The notes: generated by a model from the letters alone, not told the origin. Shown: positions 7,651-15,849, counted from the stretch's first letter. The stretch is 39,635 nucleotides of DNA from an uncultured Clostridia bacterium (GCA_947630015.1 CANRFY010000018.1:1-39635); one strand, 5' to 3'. Made by a program: numbers and translations.

Positions 7651-8031
7651 ATGAAACCGTATGGAAAAAAGGTCTGGCTCATCCCCGACGCGTTTCTCGG
7701 CTCCGAATCGAGAAACGACAAGACGACGCACGAGGCGGTGTGCGTGATCAATACGGGCGCGCGGGACGCGGCGCTCGAAATGACGCTGCTGTTTGAGGAC
7801 CGCGATCCGAAAAGAGGATTCCGCGCCGTCTGCGGCGCGGGCAGAACGCATCATGTGAGACTCGATAAGATCCGCTCCGTGAGCGGCGAATCCATCCCGT
7901 TCGATACGCCGTATGCGATTTTGCTCGAATCGAGCGAGCCTGTGGTCGTGCAGTATTCGAGGCTCGACGCGAGCAGAGCGGAGCTGGCGCTGATGACGAC
8001 GATGGCGTGGTCGCCGGATGACGGGGAATAA
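7651..8031 (+). CDS. sensory rhodopsin transducer (ASRT)-like protein
   Basis: This 126-residue protein matches the Anabaena sensory rhodopsin transducer family (ASRT). The pattern is a KKVWLIPDAFLG opening, then HEAVCVINTGARDA, LLFEDRDP, a GRTHHVRLD strand, and VVVQYSRLDASRAELALMTTMAW. In Anabaena the tetrameric beta-sandwich binds a retinal photoreceptor and DNA, but many bacteria without rhodopsins carry the fold (for example a Thermotoga member), and a carbohydrate-binding role has been proposed. No rhodopsin gene is visible here, so light sensing is unlikely. GGAGGGATC lies just before the ATG. The gene follows the rhomboid-like gene by 16 bases. Confidence 0.8.
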   Translation: MKPYGKKVWLIPDAFLGSESRNDKTTHEAVCVINTGARDAALEMTLLFEDRDPKRGFRAVCGAGRTHHVRLDKIRSVSGESIPFDTPYAILLESSEPVVVQYSRLDASRAELALMTTMAWSPDDGE

Positions 8032-8040
8032 ATTCGCCGT

Positions 8041-8380
8041 ATCGAGGGCGGCGGTACGCGCGCCGCGTTGGCGTGATGTGCAGAGGCGAATGCGTTTGAC
8101 CTATCCCATCGGTGTTCGCGCTCGCGGCTGCTTCGTTGACGCATGAACGCGCGATGCAGAGATGAACACATTAGCCCTACCCAATCGGTGTTCGCGCTCG
8201 CGCGACTACTTCGCCCTTGCACGAACGTGCGATGCAGAGATGAACACACTCGCCAATTAACTCTTGTAAGGAAAGTTTTGCTGGGATTCTTAAGACGGCA
8301 GATGCGTAGCATCTGCTAACTTTCCGCTTGCGGAAAGTTTCTTAAGCGGGGTGCGGGGTGGAACCCCGTATATCAACCAA
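8041..8380. repeat. array B of the dispersed core repeat
   Basis: The gap between the ASRT-like gene and ribF holds two cores in plus orientation (8110-8176 and 8186-8254) and a degraded third at about 8050-8103. After the last core comes the usual frame: AATTAACTCTTGTAAGG, GGGATTCTTAAG, then a variable part made here of two hairpins (GCAGATGC/GCATCTGC and ACTTTCCGC/GCGGAAAGT), and the CTTAAGCGGGGTGCGGGG tail with its GGGGT-GGA-ACCCC hairpin. The core and frame match array A; the inserted hairpins do not. Confidence 0.88.
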
Positions 8381-8382
8381 AT

Positions 8383-8414
8383 AACAAAAACGGGTCAGAG
8401 GACCCGTTTTTGTT
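8383..8414. terminator. bidirectional intrinsic terminator
   Basis: A 14-bp perfect stem (8383-8396 with 8401-8414) with A-run and T-run on the two sides lies between the convergent ASRT-like and ribF genes. Confidence 0.9.
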
Positions 8415-8440
8415 TTGCGATGCTTGAGGCGGGACGCGCG

Positions 8441-9166
8441 TCACAGACGCGAGATGAATTCGACGGATGCGCCGAGGGGGGCGTCCGATTCGAGCGTTGC
8501 GCCGTTCACGGCGGCGACGGCGGGACGGGGGACGGTGGAGGGATTATCCCTGATGAGAACGCGATATTGACCGGATTTGGGCGGCACGGTGGGGATTTGC
8601 GTGCGCGATCCCGTCGATGTGATCGAATACGGGCGTCCGAGCAGGCGGGACGCCGCCGAAACGCCGCCGCCCGATATAAGCTCGCGGATGCGTGTCGAGC
8701 TGACGGCGGAGCCGTCGATCTCGACCGGCGGTACGACTTCGACGGACGGGATCATGGCGCGAAGCGTGTCGGCGCTGCCGGCGGCGCGCGCGCCGAACGT
8801 GTAGTTGAATCCGACGACGACGCGGAGCGGCGAGAGCGCGGCGAGCAGGCGGCTTACGAATTCGCGCGCCTCGAGGCGCAGTATGCCGGCGTCGTCGGTG
8901 CATACGGCCGCGTCGACTCCGCGCGCGGCGATGAGCGACAGCTTATCGTCAGCGGTGCAGATCAGCGGCGTGCGCGGCTCCGGCGCGAGCATATTGCGCG
9001 GCAGATCGGAAAAGCACCACACCGCGGCCGGTACCGACATCGATCGCGCCGCCGAAACGGCGCGGTCGATCACGGCGGCGTGGCCGAGATGCACGCCGTC
9101 GAAGGTGCCGAGCGCAAGCACGCACGGCGTGCCGATATCGGGAAACTGTGTTCGATAAATCTTCAT
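8441..9166 (-). CDS. ribF: FAD synthetase-type RibF with a shortened riboflavin-kinase part
   Basis: The protein is 241 residues, against about 300-320 for normal bifunctional RibF. The N-terminal FMN adenylyltransferase domain looks intact: GTFDGVHLGH at residues 20-29, VVVGFNYTFGARAAG in the middle and SSTRIRELI near residue 160, ending at GRPYSI. The riboflavin kinase domain should follow with about 120 residues and a PTAN motif. Only about 60 residues are left, and that motif is absent, though a fragment like SGQYRVLI and the closing VEFISRL resemble kinase strands. The predicted activity is therefore FMN to FAD only. No Shine-Dalgarno sequence precedes the ATG; repeat array C begins 12-14 bases upstream. 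Confidence 0.82.
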   Translation of the reverse strand: MKIYRTQFPDIGTPCVLALGTFDGVHLGHAAVIDRAVSAARSMSVPAAVWCFSDLPRNMLAPEPRTPLICTADDKLSLIAARGVDAAVCTDDAGILRLEAREFVSRLLAALSPLRVVVGFNYTFGARAAGSADTLRAMIPSVEVVPPVEIDGSAVSSTRIRELISGGGVSAASRLLGRPYSITSTGSRTQIPTVPPKSGQYRVLIRDNPSTVPRPAVAAVNGATLESDAPLGASVEFISRL

Positions 9167-9177
9167 GAGTTGTTTAT

Positions 9178-9415
9178 ATACGGGGCGCTGCCCCGCACCC
9201 CGCTTAGAGGGACTTTTGAAAAAGTCCCTCTAAGAACTCTTCAAAACTTTCCTGAAATAAGTTAATTGGCAAGTGTGTTCGCCTCTGCGCTGCGCGTTTA
9301 TGCGTCGACGAAGTAGTCGCGCGAGCGCGAACACCGATGGTTTAGGGCAAGTGTGTTCATCTCTACGCCGTGCGTTCCTGCATCACAGAAGCTGTCGAAG
9401 CCCCGCGCCGCCCCA
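9178..9415. repeat. array C of the dispersed core repeat (reverse orientation)
   Basis: Between ribF and the histidine phosphatase gene. Read on the plus strand it starts with the GGGGC-GCT-GCCCC hairpin and CACCCCGCTTAGA, then the variable hairpin (AGGGACTTTTGAAAAAGTCCCT), then ACTCTTCAAAACTTTCCTG, then a core in reverse orientation (9268-9336) and a degraded core (9348-9410). This is the same frame as arrays A and B with a different hairpin. Confidence 0.87.
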
Positions 9416-9424
9416 AATTCAATG

Positions 9425-9457
9425 ATTTACGGCAGATGTAAAACATCTGCCGTAAAT
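9425..9457. terminator. hairpin downstream of the histidine phosphatase gene
   Basis: A 15-bp perfect stem (9425-9439 with 9443-9457) around a 3-base loop, 50 bases beyond the stop codon of the minus-strand phosphatase gene. The T-run is weak, so it may be a terminator or another palindromic repeat. Confidence 0.6.
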
Positions 9458-9507
9458 ATTATGCAGATGACTAAGAACGCGCACGTGCGTTAGGCGATTG
9501 CATAACG

Positions 9508-10224
9508 TCAGCGATATTCGGCGAAAAATCCCGAATCCGACGGGCGTTCGCCCGCTGCGTAAAGGTGCGAGATATCGCCGAGATATTTGACGCGGAAAAC
9601 GGCCTCACCCTTGACGATCTCCTCGGTCGAAACGAGCGTCACACTCGACGGTGCGACGAAGAAATTCTGCCAAAGCACCGGCGTCGGCATCCCGACGAGG
9701 TGTGACAGCATCACGAACATGACGCCGAGATGGCAGAAGAACAGAAGCGTATCGCCGCGTCCCGCGTCGGTGCGGTATATGTTGCCGTCGCGGCGATAGC
9801 CGTATTCGGCGAGGATCGAATCGATGCCGTCCGCGACGCGGAGATACCATTCCTCCACGTTGCCGCCGCGCGACATCGTAGGACCGCGGAACCAGTTGTC
9901 CTTGTCGTAAAGATCGTCATGCGCCGTCCACCACGACGGGACGAGATCCCACGGCATACGCATATGGCCGTCCGGCATCTGCATCAGCGCGGGAAATTCC
10001 GGCATCCAGTCCTTTGTGACGACAGTTTTCCCGAGCGGTTCGAGGCAGACGCGCGCCGTATCCTGCGCGCGGCCGAGCGGAGAGCAGTAGATTTCGCTTA
10101 TATGCTCGTCCGCGTTTATGCGGGCGACGCGCGGCGCCAAAAGCTCCGCCTCGCGCCATCCTTTCGGAGTGAGCGAATCGATGGAGTAGTCGGGATCGGC
10201 GTGACGGAAAAAGTAGAGCTTCAT
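9508..10224 (-). CDS. histidine phosphatase family protein
   Basis: This 238-residue protein opens with LYFFRHADPDYS, the phosphohistidine motif of the phosphoglycerate-mutase/acid-phosphatase superfamily in the RHA variant, with His7 as the likely nucleophile. LTPKGWREAELLA and EIYCSPLGRAQDTA are the next conserved blocks, and a second catalytic histidine is likely in LLFFCHLGVMF near residue 175. The family includes cofactor-dependent mutases and broad phosphatases; the substrate cannot be told from sequence. It is the last gene of the minus-strand run polA-DUF1846-gpsA, 45 bases after gpsA. A GGGG-TT-CCCC hairpin sits in that gap and the ribosome binding site is weak. Confidence 0.83.
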   Translation of the reverse strand: MKLYFFRHADPDYSIDSLTPKGWREAELLAPRVARINADEHISEIYCSPLGRAQDTARVCLEPLGKTVVTKDWMPEFPALMQMPDGHMRMPWDLVPSWWTAHDDLYDKDNWFRGPTMSRGGNVEEWYLRVADGIDSILAEYGYRRDGNIYRTDAGRGDTLLFFCHLGVMFVMLSHLVGMPTPVLWQNFFVAPSSVTLVSTEEIVKGEAVFRVKYLGDISHLYAAGERPSDSGFFAEYR

Positions 10225-10269
10225 TATAATGTCGGGGAACCCCTTTCGGCAGATTTGATGATTTTTGCG

Positions 10270-11226
10270 TCAGAATTCGTTCTTCATGCGGCGCGAGAAC
10301 AGCTCGCCGAGGCACGTTTTCGGATCGGCGCCGTTATAGAGGATATCGTATACTGTCGCGCAGATCGGGATCTCGACGTCGTATTTTCTCGACAGGCGCA
10401 TCATGGCGTCGGCGGTGTAATAGCCCTCGGCGAGCGAATCGTACTTTTCGCCGCGTATGAATTTTTCGCCGAACATACGGTTATGGCTGTATTTTGAAAA
10501 CACGGTCGCCTCGTAGTCGCCGAGATGGCAAAGGCCGTATGCGGAGCGCGGATCGCCCCCCATTTTCTCGATAAGGACCGAAATCTCGTGCGTGCCGCGC
10601 GCCATAAGCACGCCCTTGAGCGCCGATATTCCGAGTCCGTCGAGCATTCCTGCGGCGATGCCGACGACGTTTTTCGACGCCGCGCCGATCTCGTTGCCGA
10701 GCAGATCGCAGCCGTAATAGAATCTGATGAGCAGGGATGAGAACGTATCTGCAAGCTCATGCTTGAGTTCGTCGTCGCGGCTGTCGATCACCATGCAGTT
10801 CGGAGTGCCGCGCACGAATTCCTCGACGTGGCCGGGTCCGATCCAGCACGCGATCTTGCTGCCGGGCGCGGCGCATTCCTCCGCGACCTCGGAAAGGCGC
10901 TTCATCGTCGAGATTTCGATCCCCTTCATGCAGAGGATGTAGCGGCGCGGTCTGTCCGATACGGCGGCGATCTCCGAGAACAGGCCGCGCAGCGCCTGCG
11001 ACGGCACCGAAATGACGACGGTGTCAGGTTCGAGCGCCTCGTTTATGTCCGTGATGACGCGGAAATCGTCGGGCAGCGTCAGATATGAATTTTTGCGTTC
11101 GGTCAAAAGTCCGACGGTGGTGGGATCGCCGGCTTTGCCGTACAGCTTGACGTCGTGACCGGTATTGTGCAGATAGTATGCGATGAAGGTGCCCCAGCGC
11201 CCGCATCCGATGACGGTGATCTTCAT
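10270..11226 (-). CDS. gpsA: NAD(P)-dependent glycerol-3-phosphate dehydrogenase
   Basis: This 318-residue protein reduces dihydroxyacetone phosphate to sn-glycerol-3-phosphate for phospholipid synthesis. The N-terminal Rossmann motif is VIGCGRWGT (residues 4-12), a variant of the usual GAGSWGT. VVISVPSQALR, CMKGIE, and the catalytic-lysine region GAASKNVVGIAAGMLDGLG follow, and the C-terminal helical domain has GLGDL-like GLCHLGDYEATVFS. The length is slightly under the usual 330-340. The ATG at 11226 has GGAGG six bases upstream; an in-frame GTG at 11238 lies at that site and is not used. It sits 42 bases after the DUF1846 gene and likely shares its transcript. Confidence 0.9.
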   Translation of the reverse strand: MKITVIGCGRWGTFIAYYLHNTGHDVKLYGKAGDPTTVGLLTERKNSYLTLPDDFRVITDINEALEPDTVVISVPSQALRGLFSEIAAVSDRPRRYILCMKGIEISTMKRLSEVAEECAAPGSKIACWIGPGHVEEFVRGTPNCMVIDSRDDELKHELADTFSSLLIRFYYGCDLLGNEIGAASKNVVGIAAGMLDGLGISALKGVLMARGTHEISVLIEKMGGDPRSAYGLCHLGDYEATVFSKYSHNRMFGEKFIRGEKYDSLAEGYYTADAMMRLSRKYDVEIPICATVYDILYNGADPKTCLGELFSRRMKNEF

Positions 11227-11268
11227 TATTGCCTCCACATTTTTTCGAGATTTTTTGCGGTTCCTGAT

Positions 11269-12762
11269 TTATTTATGATAGAGCCTTTTCGTTTCGTATT
11301 TCGGCTCGCTCGTCAGATTGACGCCTAATTTCTTGAACACGTTTTCGTCGACGTGCGACAGCATGACGGACGAATGAGCCTCGCAGCCGTAGAGGTCGTT
11401 GAGACATTCTATCGTGGCGGCGGCGTTTTTGTCGGTGACGGCGCAGATGGCGAGCGTGATCAAAAGCTCGTCGGTATGCAGGCGCGGGTTGTGATTTCCC
11501 ATATGCGTCACCTTGAGATGCTGGATCGGCTCGATTATGTACGGCGGGATCAGATCTACGTCGTCGTCGATATGGGCGAGATGCTTGAGCGCGTTCAACA
11601 GCGCGGCGGACGACGCGCCGAGCAGCGGCGACGTCTTGCCGGTGACGACGGCGCCGTCCGGCAGTTCGATGGCGAACGCGGGCTTGCCTGTCGCCTCCGC
11701 CTTTGCGTTGGCGGCCGCGATCGCGGGTCTGTCCTCGGCGGTCACGCCGACCGTATTGCGCAGAAGCGCCAGCTTTCCGATTATATCGTCGATGTTGGGA
11801 ATGGAAGCGCCGGAGGCGCGCTCGCACGCGGCCGTATATGAGCGGCGCAGTATTTCGCGCTTGGACGCGGCCGAAACGGCCTCGTCGTCCGTGATGGCGA
11901 AGCCGGCCATATTGACGCCCATGTCGGTCGGCGACTTGTACGGCGAGCTGCCGTAGATTTCCTTGAATATGGCGTCAAGCACGGGAAAAATTTCGATATC
12001 GCGGTTATAATTTACCGTTTTTTGTCCATACGCCTCGAGGTGATACGGATCGATCATGTTCACGTCGTCGAGGTCGGCGGTCGCTGCCTCGTATGCGACG
12101 TTGACGGGATGCTTGAGCGGCAGGTTCCATATCGGGAACGTCTCGAATTTTGCGTATCCGCAGCGGACGCCGCGCTTATTTTCGTGATAAAGCTGCGACA
12201 GGCACGTCGCCATTTTGCCCGAACCCGGACCCGGGGCCGTCACGACGACGAGCGGCCGTTTTGTTTCGATGTAATCGTTTTTGCCGTAGCCGTCGTCGGA
12301 GACGATGAGAGGTATATCGGCGGGATACCCGGGGATCGAATAATGATGATATACCCGCACGCCGAGCGACGTCAGACGCTGCTCGAACGCGTCCGTCTGC
12401 GGACTTTTTACGTGCCGCGTTATTACGACGGAGCCGACGTAAAGCCCGATCTCGCGGAACGCGTCGATGAGGCGCAGAACCTCGCTGTCGTATGTGATGC
12501 CGAGATCGCCGCGCTGCTTATTCTTCTCGATCGCGCCGGCGCCGATCGCGATTATGATCTCGGCCTGATCCTTCATCTCGCACAGCATCCGAACCTTGCT
12601 GTCCGGCATGAACCCGGGCAGCACGCGCGACGCGTGATAGTCGTCGAACAGCTTGCCGCCGAATTCGAGATACAGCTTGCCGCCGAAGGAGTCGATGCGT
12701 TCCCGTATGCGGTCGGACTGCATACGTATATACTTGTCATTGTCAAACCCGATTTTGTACAT
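11269..12762 (-). CDS. DUF1846 family protein
   Basis: This 497-residue cytoplasmic protein matches the DUF1846 family, which is widespread in Firmicutes. Hallmarks are the opening GFDNDKYIRMQS, LYLEFGGKLFDDYHASRVLPGF (shown here in part), the P-loop-like TAPGPGSGKMATCLSQLY at about residues 170-187, TFPIWNLPLKHPVN, and the C-terminal HMGNHNPRLHTDE. Its enzymatic role is not established; structures show a nucleotide-binding type fold. Length is normal. The start at 12762 fits the family but has no Shine-Dalgarno sequence: a palindromic repeat occupies the leader between polA and this gene. Confidence 0.88.
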   Translation of the reverse strand: MYKIGFDNDKYIRMQSDRIRERIDSFGGKLYLEFGGKLFDDYHASRVLPGFMPDSKVRMLCEMKDQAEIIIAIGAGAIEKNKQRGDLGITYDSEVLRLIDAFREIGLYVGSVVITRHVKSPQTDAFEQRLTSLGVRVYHHYSIPGYPADIPLIVSDDGYGKNDYIETKRPLVVVTAPGPGSGKMATCLSQLYHENKRGVRCGYAKFETFPIWNLPLKHPVNVAYEAATADLDDVNMIDPYHLEAYGQKTVNYNRDIEIFPVLDAIFKEIYGSSPYKSPTDMGVNMAGFAITDDEAVSAASKREILRRSYTAACERASGASIPNIDDIIGKLALLRNTVGVTAEDRPAIAAANAKAEATGKPAFAIELPDGAVVTGKTSPLLGASSAALLNALKHLAHIDDDVDLIPPYIIEPIQHLKVTHMGNHNPRLHTDELLITLAICAVTDKNAAATIECLNDLYGCEAHSSVMLSHVDENVFKKLGVNLTSEPKYETKRLYHK

Positions 12763-12770
12763 GATTTTAT

Positions 12771-12830
12771 TTTCTAAGGGGAACTTTTGAAAAAGCTCCC
12801 CTTAGAATCCCTTCAAAACTTTTCCTGACT
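12771..12830. repeat. solitary palindromic repeat between polA and DUF1846
   Basis: A stem TTCTAAGGGGA... pairing with ...TCCCCTTAGAA (12771-12783 with about 12794-12806) followed by TCCCTTCAAAACTTTTCCTG, the same phrase that follows the variable hairpin in array C. The 69-bp core is absent. In the direction of transcription (minus) it lies downstream of polA and just upstream of the DUF1846 start, where it could act as a leaky terminator or processing site. Confidence 0.75.
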
Positions 12831-12846
12831 TATTTTTTATTTTGAT

Positions 12847-15471
12847 TTACTTGCAGTCGAACCACGTTTTGCCTCGTTCGATATCGACGGACAACGGGAC
12901 GGGAAGCGGAGCCGCCGATTCCATGCACCGGCGCAGCAGCTCCGATACGCTGTCGGCGTCCTGCTTTTTGCATTCCACGATAAGCTCGTCGTGGACCTGA
13001 AGTATCAGATGCGCGTCGAGACCGGATTCGCGGAGCGCGCGCGCCGTATTTATCATTGCGATCTTGATCACGTCCGCGGCCGTTCCCTGTATCGGCGAAT
13101 TCATTGCGACGCGTTCTCCGAACGCGCGCGTCATCCTGTTCGACGCCGATATTTCGGGGATGTAGCGTCTTCGTCCGAACAGCGTCGTGACGAATCCGCG
13201 CTCATGCGCCGAGGCCACGGTCGATTTCAGGTATTCGTCGACGCCCCGGTAAGTGGCGAGATAATTCGCGATGTATTCGGCGGCAACTTTGCGCGTCGTG
13301 CCGATGTCGCGCGACAGCGAATAATCGCCGATGCCGTATACGATGCCGAAATTGACCGCCTTTGCGCGGGAGCGGAGCTGCTTTGTGACGGCGTCCTCCG
13401 GCACGCCGAACACCTCCGCGGCAGTAGCCGCGTGGATATCGGCGCCGCGCAGAAACGCGCGCGACATCGTCTCGTCGTGGGATATATTTGCGAGCAGCCG
13501 CAGCTCGATCTGCGAATAATCGGCGTCGACGAGGATGTGATCGTCGTCGGCGGCGTCGAAGAACCGGCGCAGCTCGCGTCCAAGCTCGGTGCGGACGGGG
13601 ATATTTTGCAGATTCGGCTCCGTGGACGAGAGGCGTCCCGTCGCGGCCACCGTCTGCTTGAACGACGTGTGGATCCTGTGCGATTCGTCGGCGACGGCGG
13701 CGAGTCCCTCGCCGTATGTGCTGCGCAGCTTTGATATCTGCCTGTAATGCAGCACGTCGTCGACGATCTCGTAGTCGTATCGCAGACCCTCGAGCGTATC
13801 GGCGTCGGTGGAATATCCGCGCTTTGTCTTTTTGCCGGACGGCAGTCCAAGCTCGTCGAACAGTACCTCGCCGAGCTGTTTCGGCGAATTTATATTGAAT
13901 TCATGCCCCGCGCGGAGGTAAATTTTCTGCGTCAGCGCATCCTCGGCGTCCCTCAGCGTGTCCGTATAGCGGAGCAGACCGTCGACGTCGACATGGAAGC
14001 CTGCGGCTTCCATGTCGGCAAGCACGGGCGAGAGCGGTATTTCGATGCCGTAAAGCACGCGCGAGGACGGCGGCTCGCCGCGCGACGCGGCGTCCGCGTC
14101 GACGCGCTCGAATTCGCGCGCCTGCGCGTCCGCGACGCGGGATATCAGATTCACGATATCCTCGCCGCGTTCGGGAGAATCGTTTTCGCCGAGATAAGTC
14201 ATGGCGACGCGCGGCAGCTCATACGACGTATCGCCGGCGCGCAGCACGTATGCGGCGAGCATCGTGTCGAACGCGCACGAAACGTCGACGCCGAGCGGCT
14301 TCATTTTCGCGTAAAGCGATTTAAAATCGTGGCAGACGACGGGGACGCGCGACAGCAGCGTTCGGGCCTCGGCGCTGTCCGCCGGTGAAACGAAGCACAC
14401 CCCGTCAGAGAGAAAGTATAAATTGTCGCCGACTGCGGCGGCGGAGATTTTGTCCTTGACTGCCGACGCGGCGTCCTCCGTCAGCGGGAACGCGTCCGGC
14501 GCGCGGGACGCGGAGACATTGTCGCCTCCGTCGCGCGTCCCCTTTGTAACGACGGCGAATTTTTCCGCGAGCTTATGGAATTCAAGCTCGCCGAACAGCT
14601 CGCCGAGCGCGGCTCTGTCGGGTCCGTTATAGAGGAGCGAATCCGGAGATGCGTCGACGGGCGCGTCGCGCCTTATCGTCGCAAGCTCATACGACATATA
14701 CGCGAGTTTCTTTCCCGCGCGGAGCTTTTCGCGCACGGAGGGGGAGACGCCGAGCGCGTCGGGATTTTCGTATATTTTATCGAGCGATCCCGCCTCGGCG
14801 ATCAGCTTGAGCGCCGTTTTCTCGCCGATCCCGGGGACGCCGGGGATATTGTCGGACGAATCCCCCATCAGCGCCTTTATATCGACGAGACGGGGCGGCG
14901 TCGTGCCGTAATTTTTATAGAATTCATCCTTATCGTAAAGGATAGTGCCTTTGTTCGTAATGAAGCACAGGCGCGTATGATCGGTAATGAGCTGGAGCGA
15001 ATCGCGGTCGCCGGTCAGGACGTAGACGTCCCATCCCTCGGACTCGGCGCGCGCGGCGAGCGTGCCGAGGATATCGTCGGCCTCGTAGCCCTCGCAGTCG
15101 AGGACGTGAGCGCCGAGAGCGGCGCAGGCGCGCCGCACATACGGGATCTGCTCGGTAAGCTCGGGATCGGCCTTTTTGCGCGTGCCTTTATAAGCGTCGT
15201 ACATTTCATGGCGGAACGTCGGGGACGGAAGATCGAACGCGACGGCGGCGGCGTCGGGCGACAGCTCGTCGAGCTTGGACGAAAGCGTCATGACGACGCC
15301 GTAGACGGCGTTCGTATGCAGTCCCGTCCTCGTCGTGAACGGCCGAATGCCGAAATATGAGCGGAACATGATATTTGCGCCGTCGACAACGAGCAGCCGT
15401 CGGCGCGCCGTCCCGTTCGGGGCGGGCGAGCCGTCGTTTTTGATCGGTTCCGCCGTCGATGTCGTATCCAT
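12847..15471 (-). CDS. polA: DNA polymerase I
   Basis: The 874-residue enzyme fills gaps and removes primers. Domain order is a 5' nuclease (LLVVDGANIMFRSYFG, YKGTRKKADPE, EGYEADDILGTLA, TGDRDSLQLI, MGDSSDNIPGVPGIGEKTA), a 3'-5' exonuclease-like middle, and a family A polymerase with motif A DADYSQIELRLLANISHDE, motif B RSRAKAVNFGIVYG and motif C QVHDELIVEC. The middle domain lacks the DxE of active proofreading domains, so proofreading is probably absent, as in Bacillus and Taq Pol I. The open frame extends to 15558, but the ATG at 15471 follows CGGAGGAG and gives MDTTSTAEP. It heads the run polA-DUF1846-gpsA-phosphatase. Confidence 0.95.
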   Translation of the reverse strand: MDTTSTAEPIKNDGSPAPNGTARRRLLVVDGANIMFRSYFGIRPFTTRTGLHTNAVYGVVMTLSSKLDELSPDAAAVAFDLPSPTFRHEMYDAYKGTRKKADPELTEQIPYVRRACAALGAHVLDCEGYEADDILGTLAARAESEGWDVYVLTGDRDSLQLITDHTRLCFITNKGTILYDKDEFYKNYGTTPPRLVDIKALMGDSSDNIPGVPGIGEKTALKLIAEAGSLDKIYENPDALGVSPSVREKLRAGKKLAYMSYELATIRRDAPVDASPDSLLYNGPDRAALGELFGELEFHKLAEKFAVVTKGTRDGGDNVSASRAPDAFPLTEDAASAVKDKISAAAVGDNLYFLSDGVCFVSPADSAEARTLLSRVPVVCHDFKSLYAKMKPLGVDVSCAFDTMLAAYVLRAGDTSYELPRVAMTYLGENDSPERGEDIVNLISRVADAQAREFERVDADAASRGEPPSSRVLYGIEIPLSPVLADMEAAGFHVDVDGLLRYTDTLRDAEDALTQKIYLRAGHEFNINSPKQLGEVLFDELGLPSGKKTKRGYSTDADTLEGLRYDYEIVDDVLHYRQISKLRSTYGEGLAAVADESHRIHTSFKQTVAATGRLSSTEPNLQNIPVRTELGRELRRFFDAADDDHILVDADYSQIELRLLANISHDETMSRAFLRGADIHAATAAEVFGVPEDAVTKQLRSRAKAVNFGIVYGIGDYSLSRDIGTTRKVAAEYIANYLATYRGVDEYLKSTVASAHERGFVTTLFGRRRYIPEISASNRMTRAFGERVAMNSPIQGTAADVIKIAMINTARALRESGLDAHLILQVHDELIVECKKQDADSVSELLRRCMESAAPLPVPLSVDIERGKTWFDCK

Positions 15472-15557
15472 AAAGCTCCTCCGCTCGATCATAAATAAAC
15501 GGCGGCGTCGCCGCCGCCGCGATTGGTGCGGGCGAGCGCCCGCGTTCCGACAAAACA

Positions 15558-15587
15558 ATTATATACCGCGCGGCGTGCGCGTGTCAA
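15558..15587 (-). promoter_or_regulatory. sigma-A promoter for polA
   Basis: Minus-strand TTGACA (15587-15582) and TATAAT (15563-15558), 18-base spacer. It lies about 90 bases before the polA ATG and faces away from the tRNA promoter. Confidence 0.75.
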
Positions 15588-15687
15588 GTCGATTGTGAGA
15601 AAAATAGTCGGGAGGGGAAATTTTCGCCTCCGGCGAATAAAACGCGCCGCGCGGGAAAAAATTACTTATAAATATTTTATTATGCGG

Positions 15688-15716
15688 TTGACAAATCGCC
15701 GCGAATGTGATATTAT
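15688..15716 (+). promoter_or_regulatory. sigma-A promoter for tRNA-Lys
   Basis: TTGACA (15688-15693) and TATTAT (15711-15716), 17-base spacer. The mature tRNA begins 13 bases after the -10. Confidence 0.85.
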
Positions 15717-15728
15717 CATTGAGCAAAT

Positions 15729-15801
15729 GCCCCATTAGCTCAGTTGGCAGAGCACTTGACTTTTAATCAAGGTGTCCCGAGTTCGAATCTCGGATGGAGC
15801 A
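15729..15801 (+). tRNA. tRNA-Lys (anticodon TTT)
   Basis: A 73-base tRNA. The anticodon arm is CTTGA-CTTTTAA-TCAAG, giving anticodon TTT and so lysine (AAA/AAG). The T arm is CCGAG-TTCGAAT-CTCGG and the D arm carries AGCTCAGTTGG. The discriminator base is A and no CCA is encoded, so the CCA-adding enzyme at 1335-2543 is needed. The acceptor stem GCCCCAT with ATGGAGC leaves position 3 against 70 as a C-A mismatch, which is unusual. Confidence 0.95.
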
Positions 15802-15804
15802 AAG

Positions 15805-15849
15805 AAAATCCCTCGGGAAGCGCAAAATCGGACGCGTCCGAGGGATTTT
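15805..15849 (+). terminator. terminator of tRNA-Lys
   Basis: A 12-bp perfect stem (15805-15816 with 15838-15849) followed by TTTATTTTG, starting four bases after the tRNA. Confidence 0.85.
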
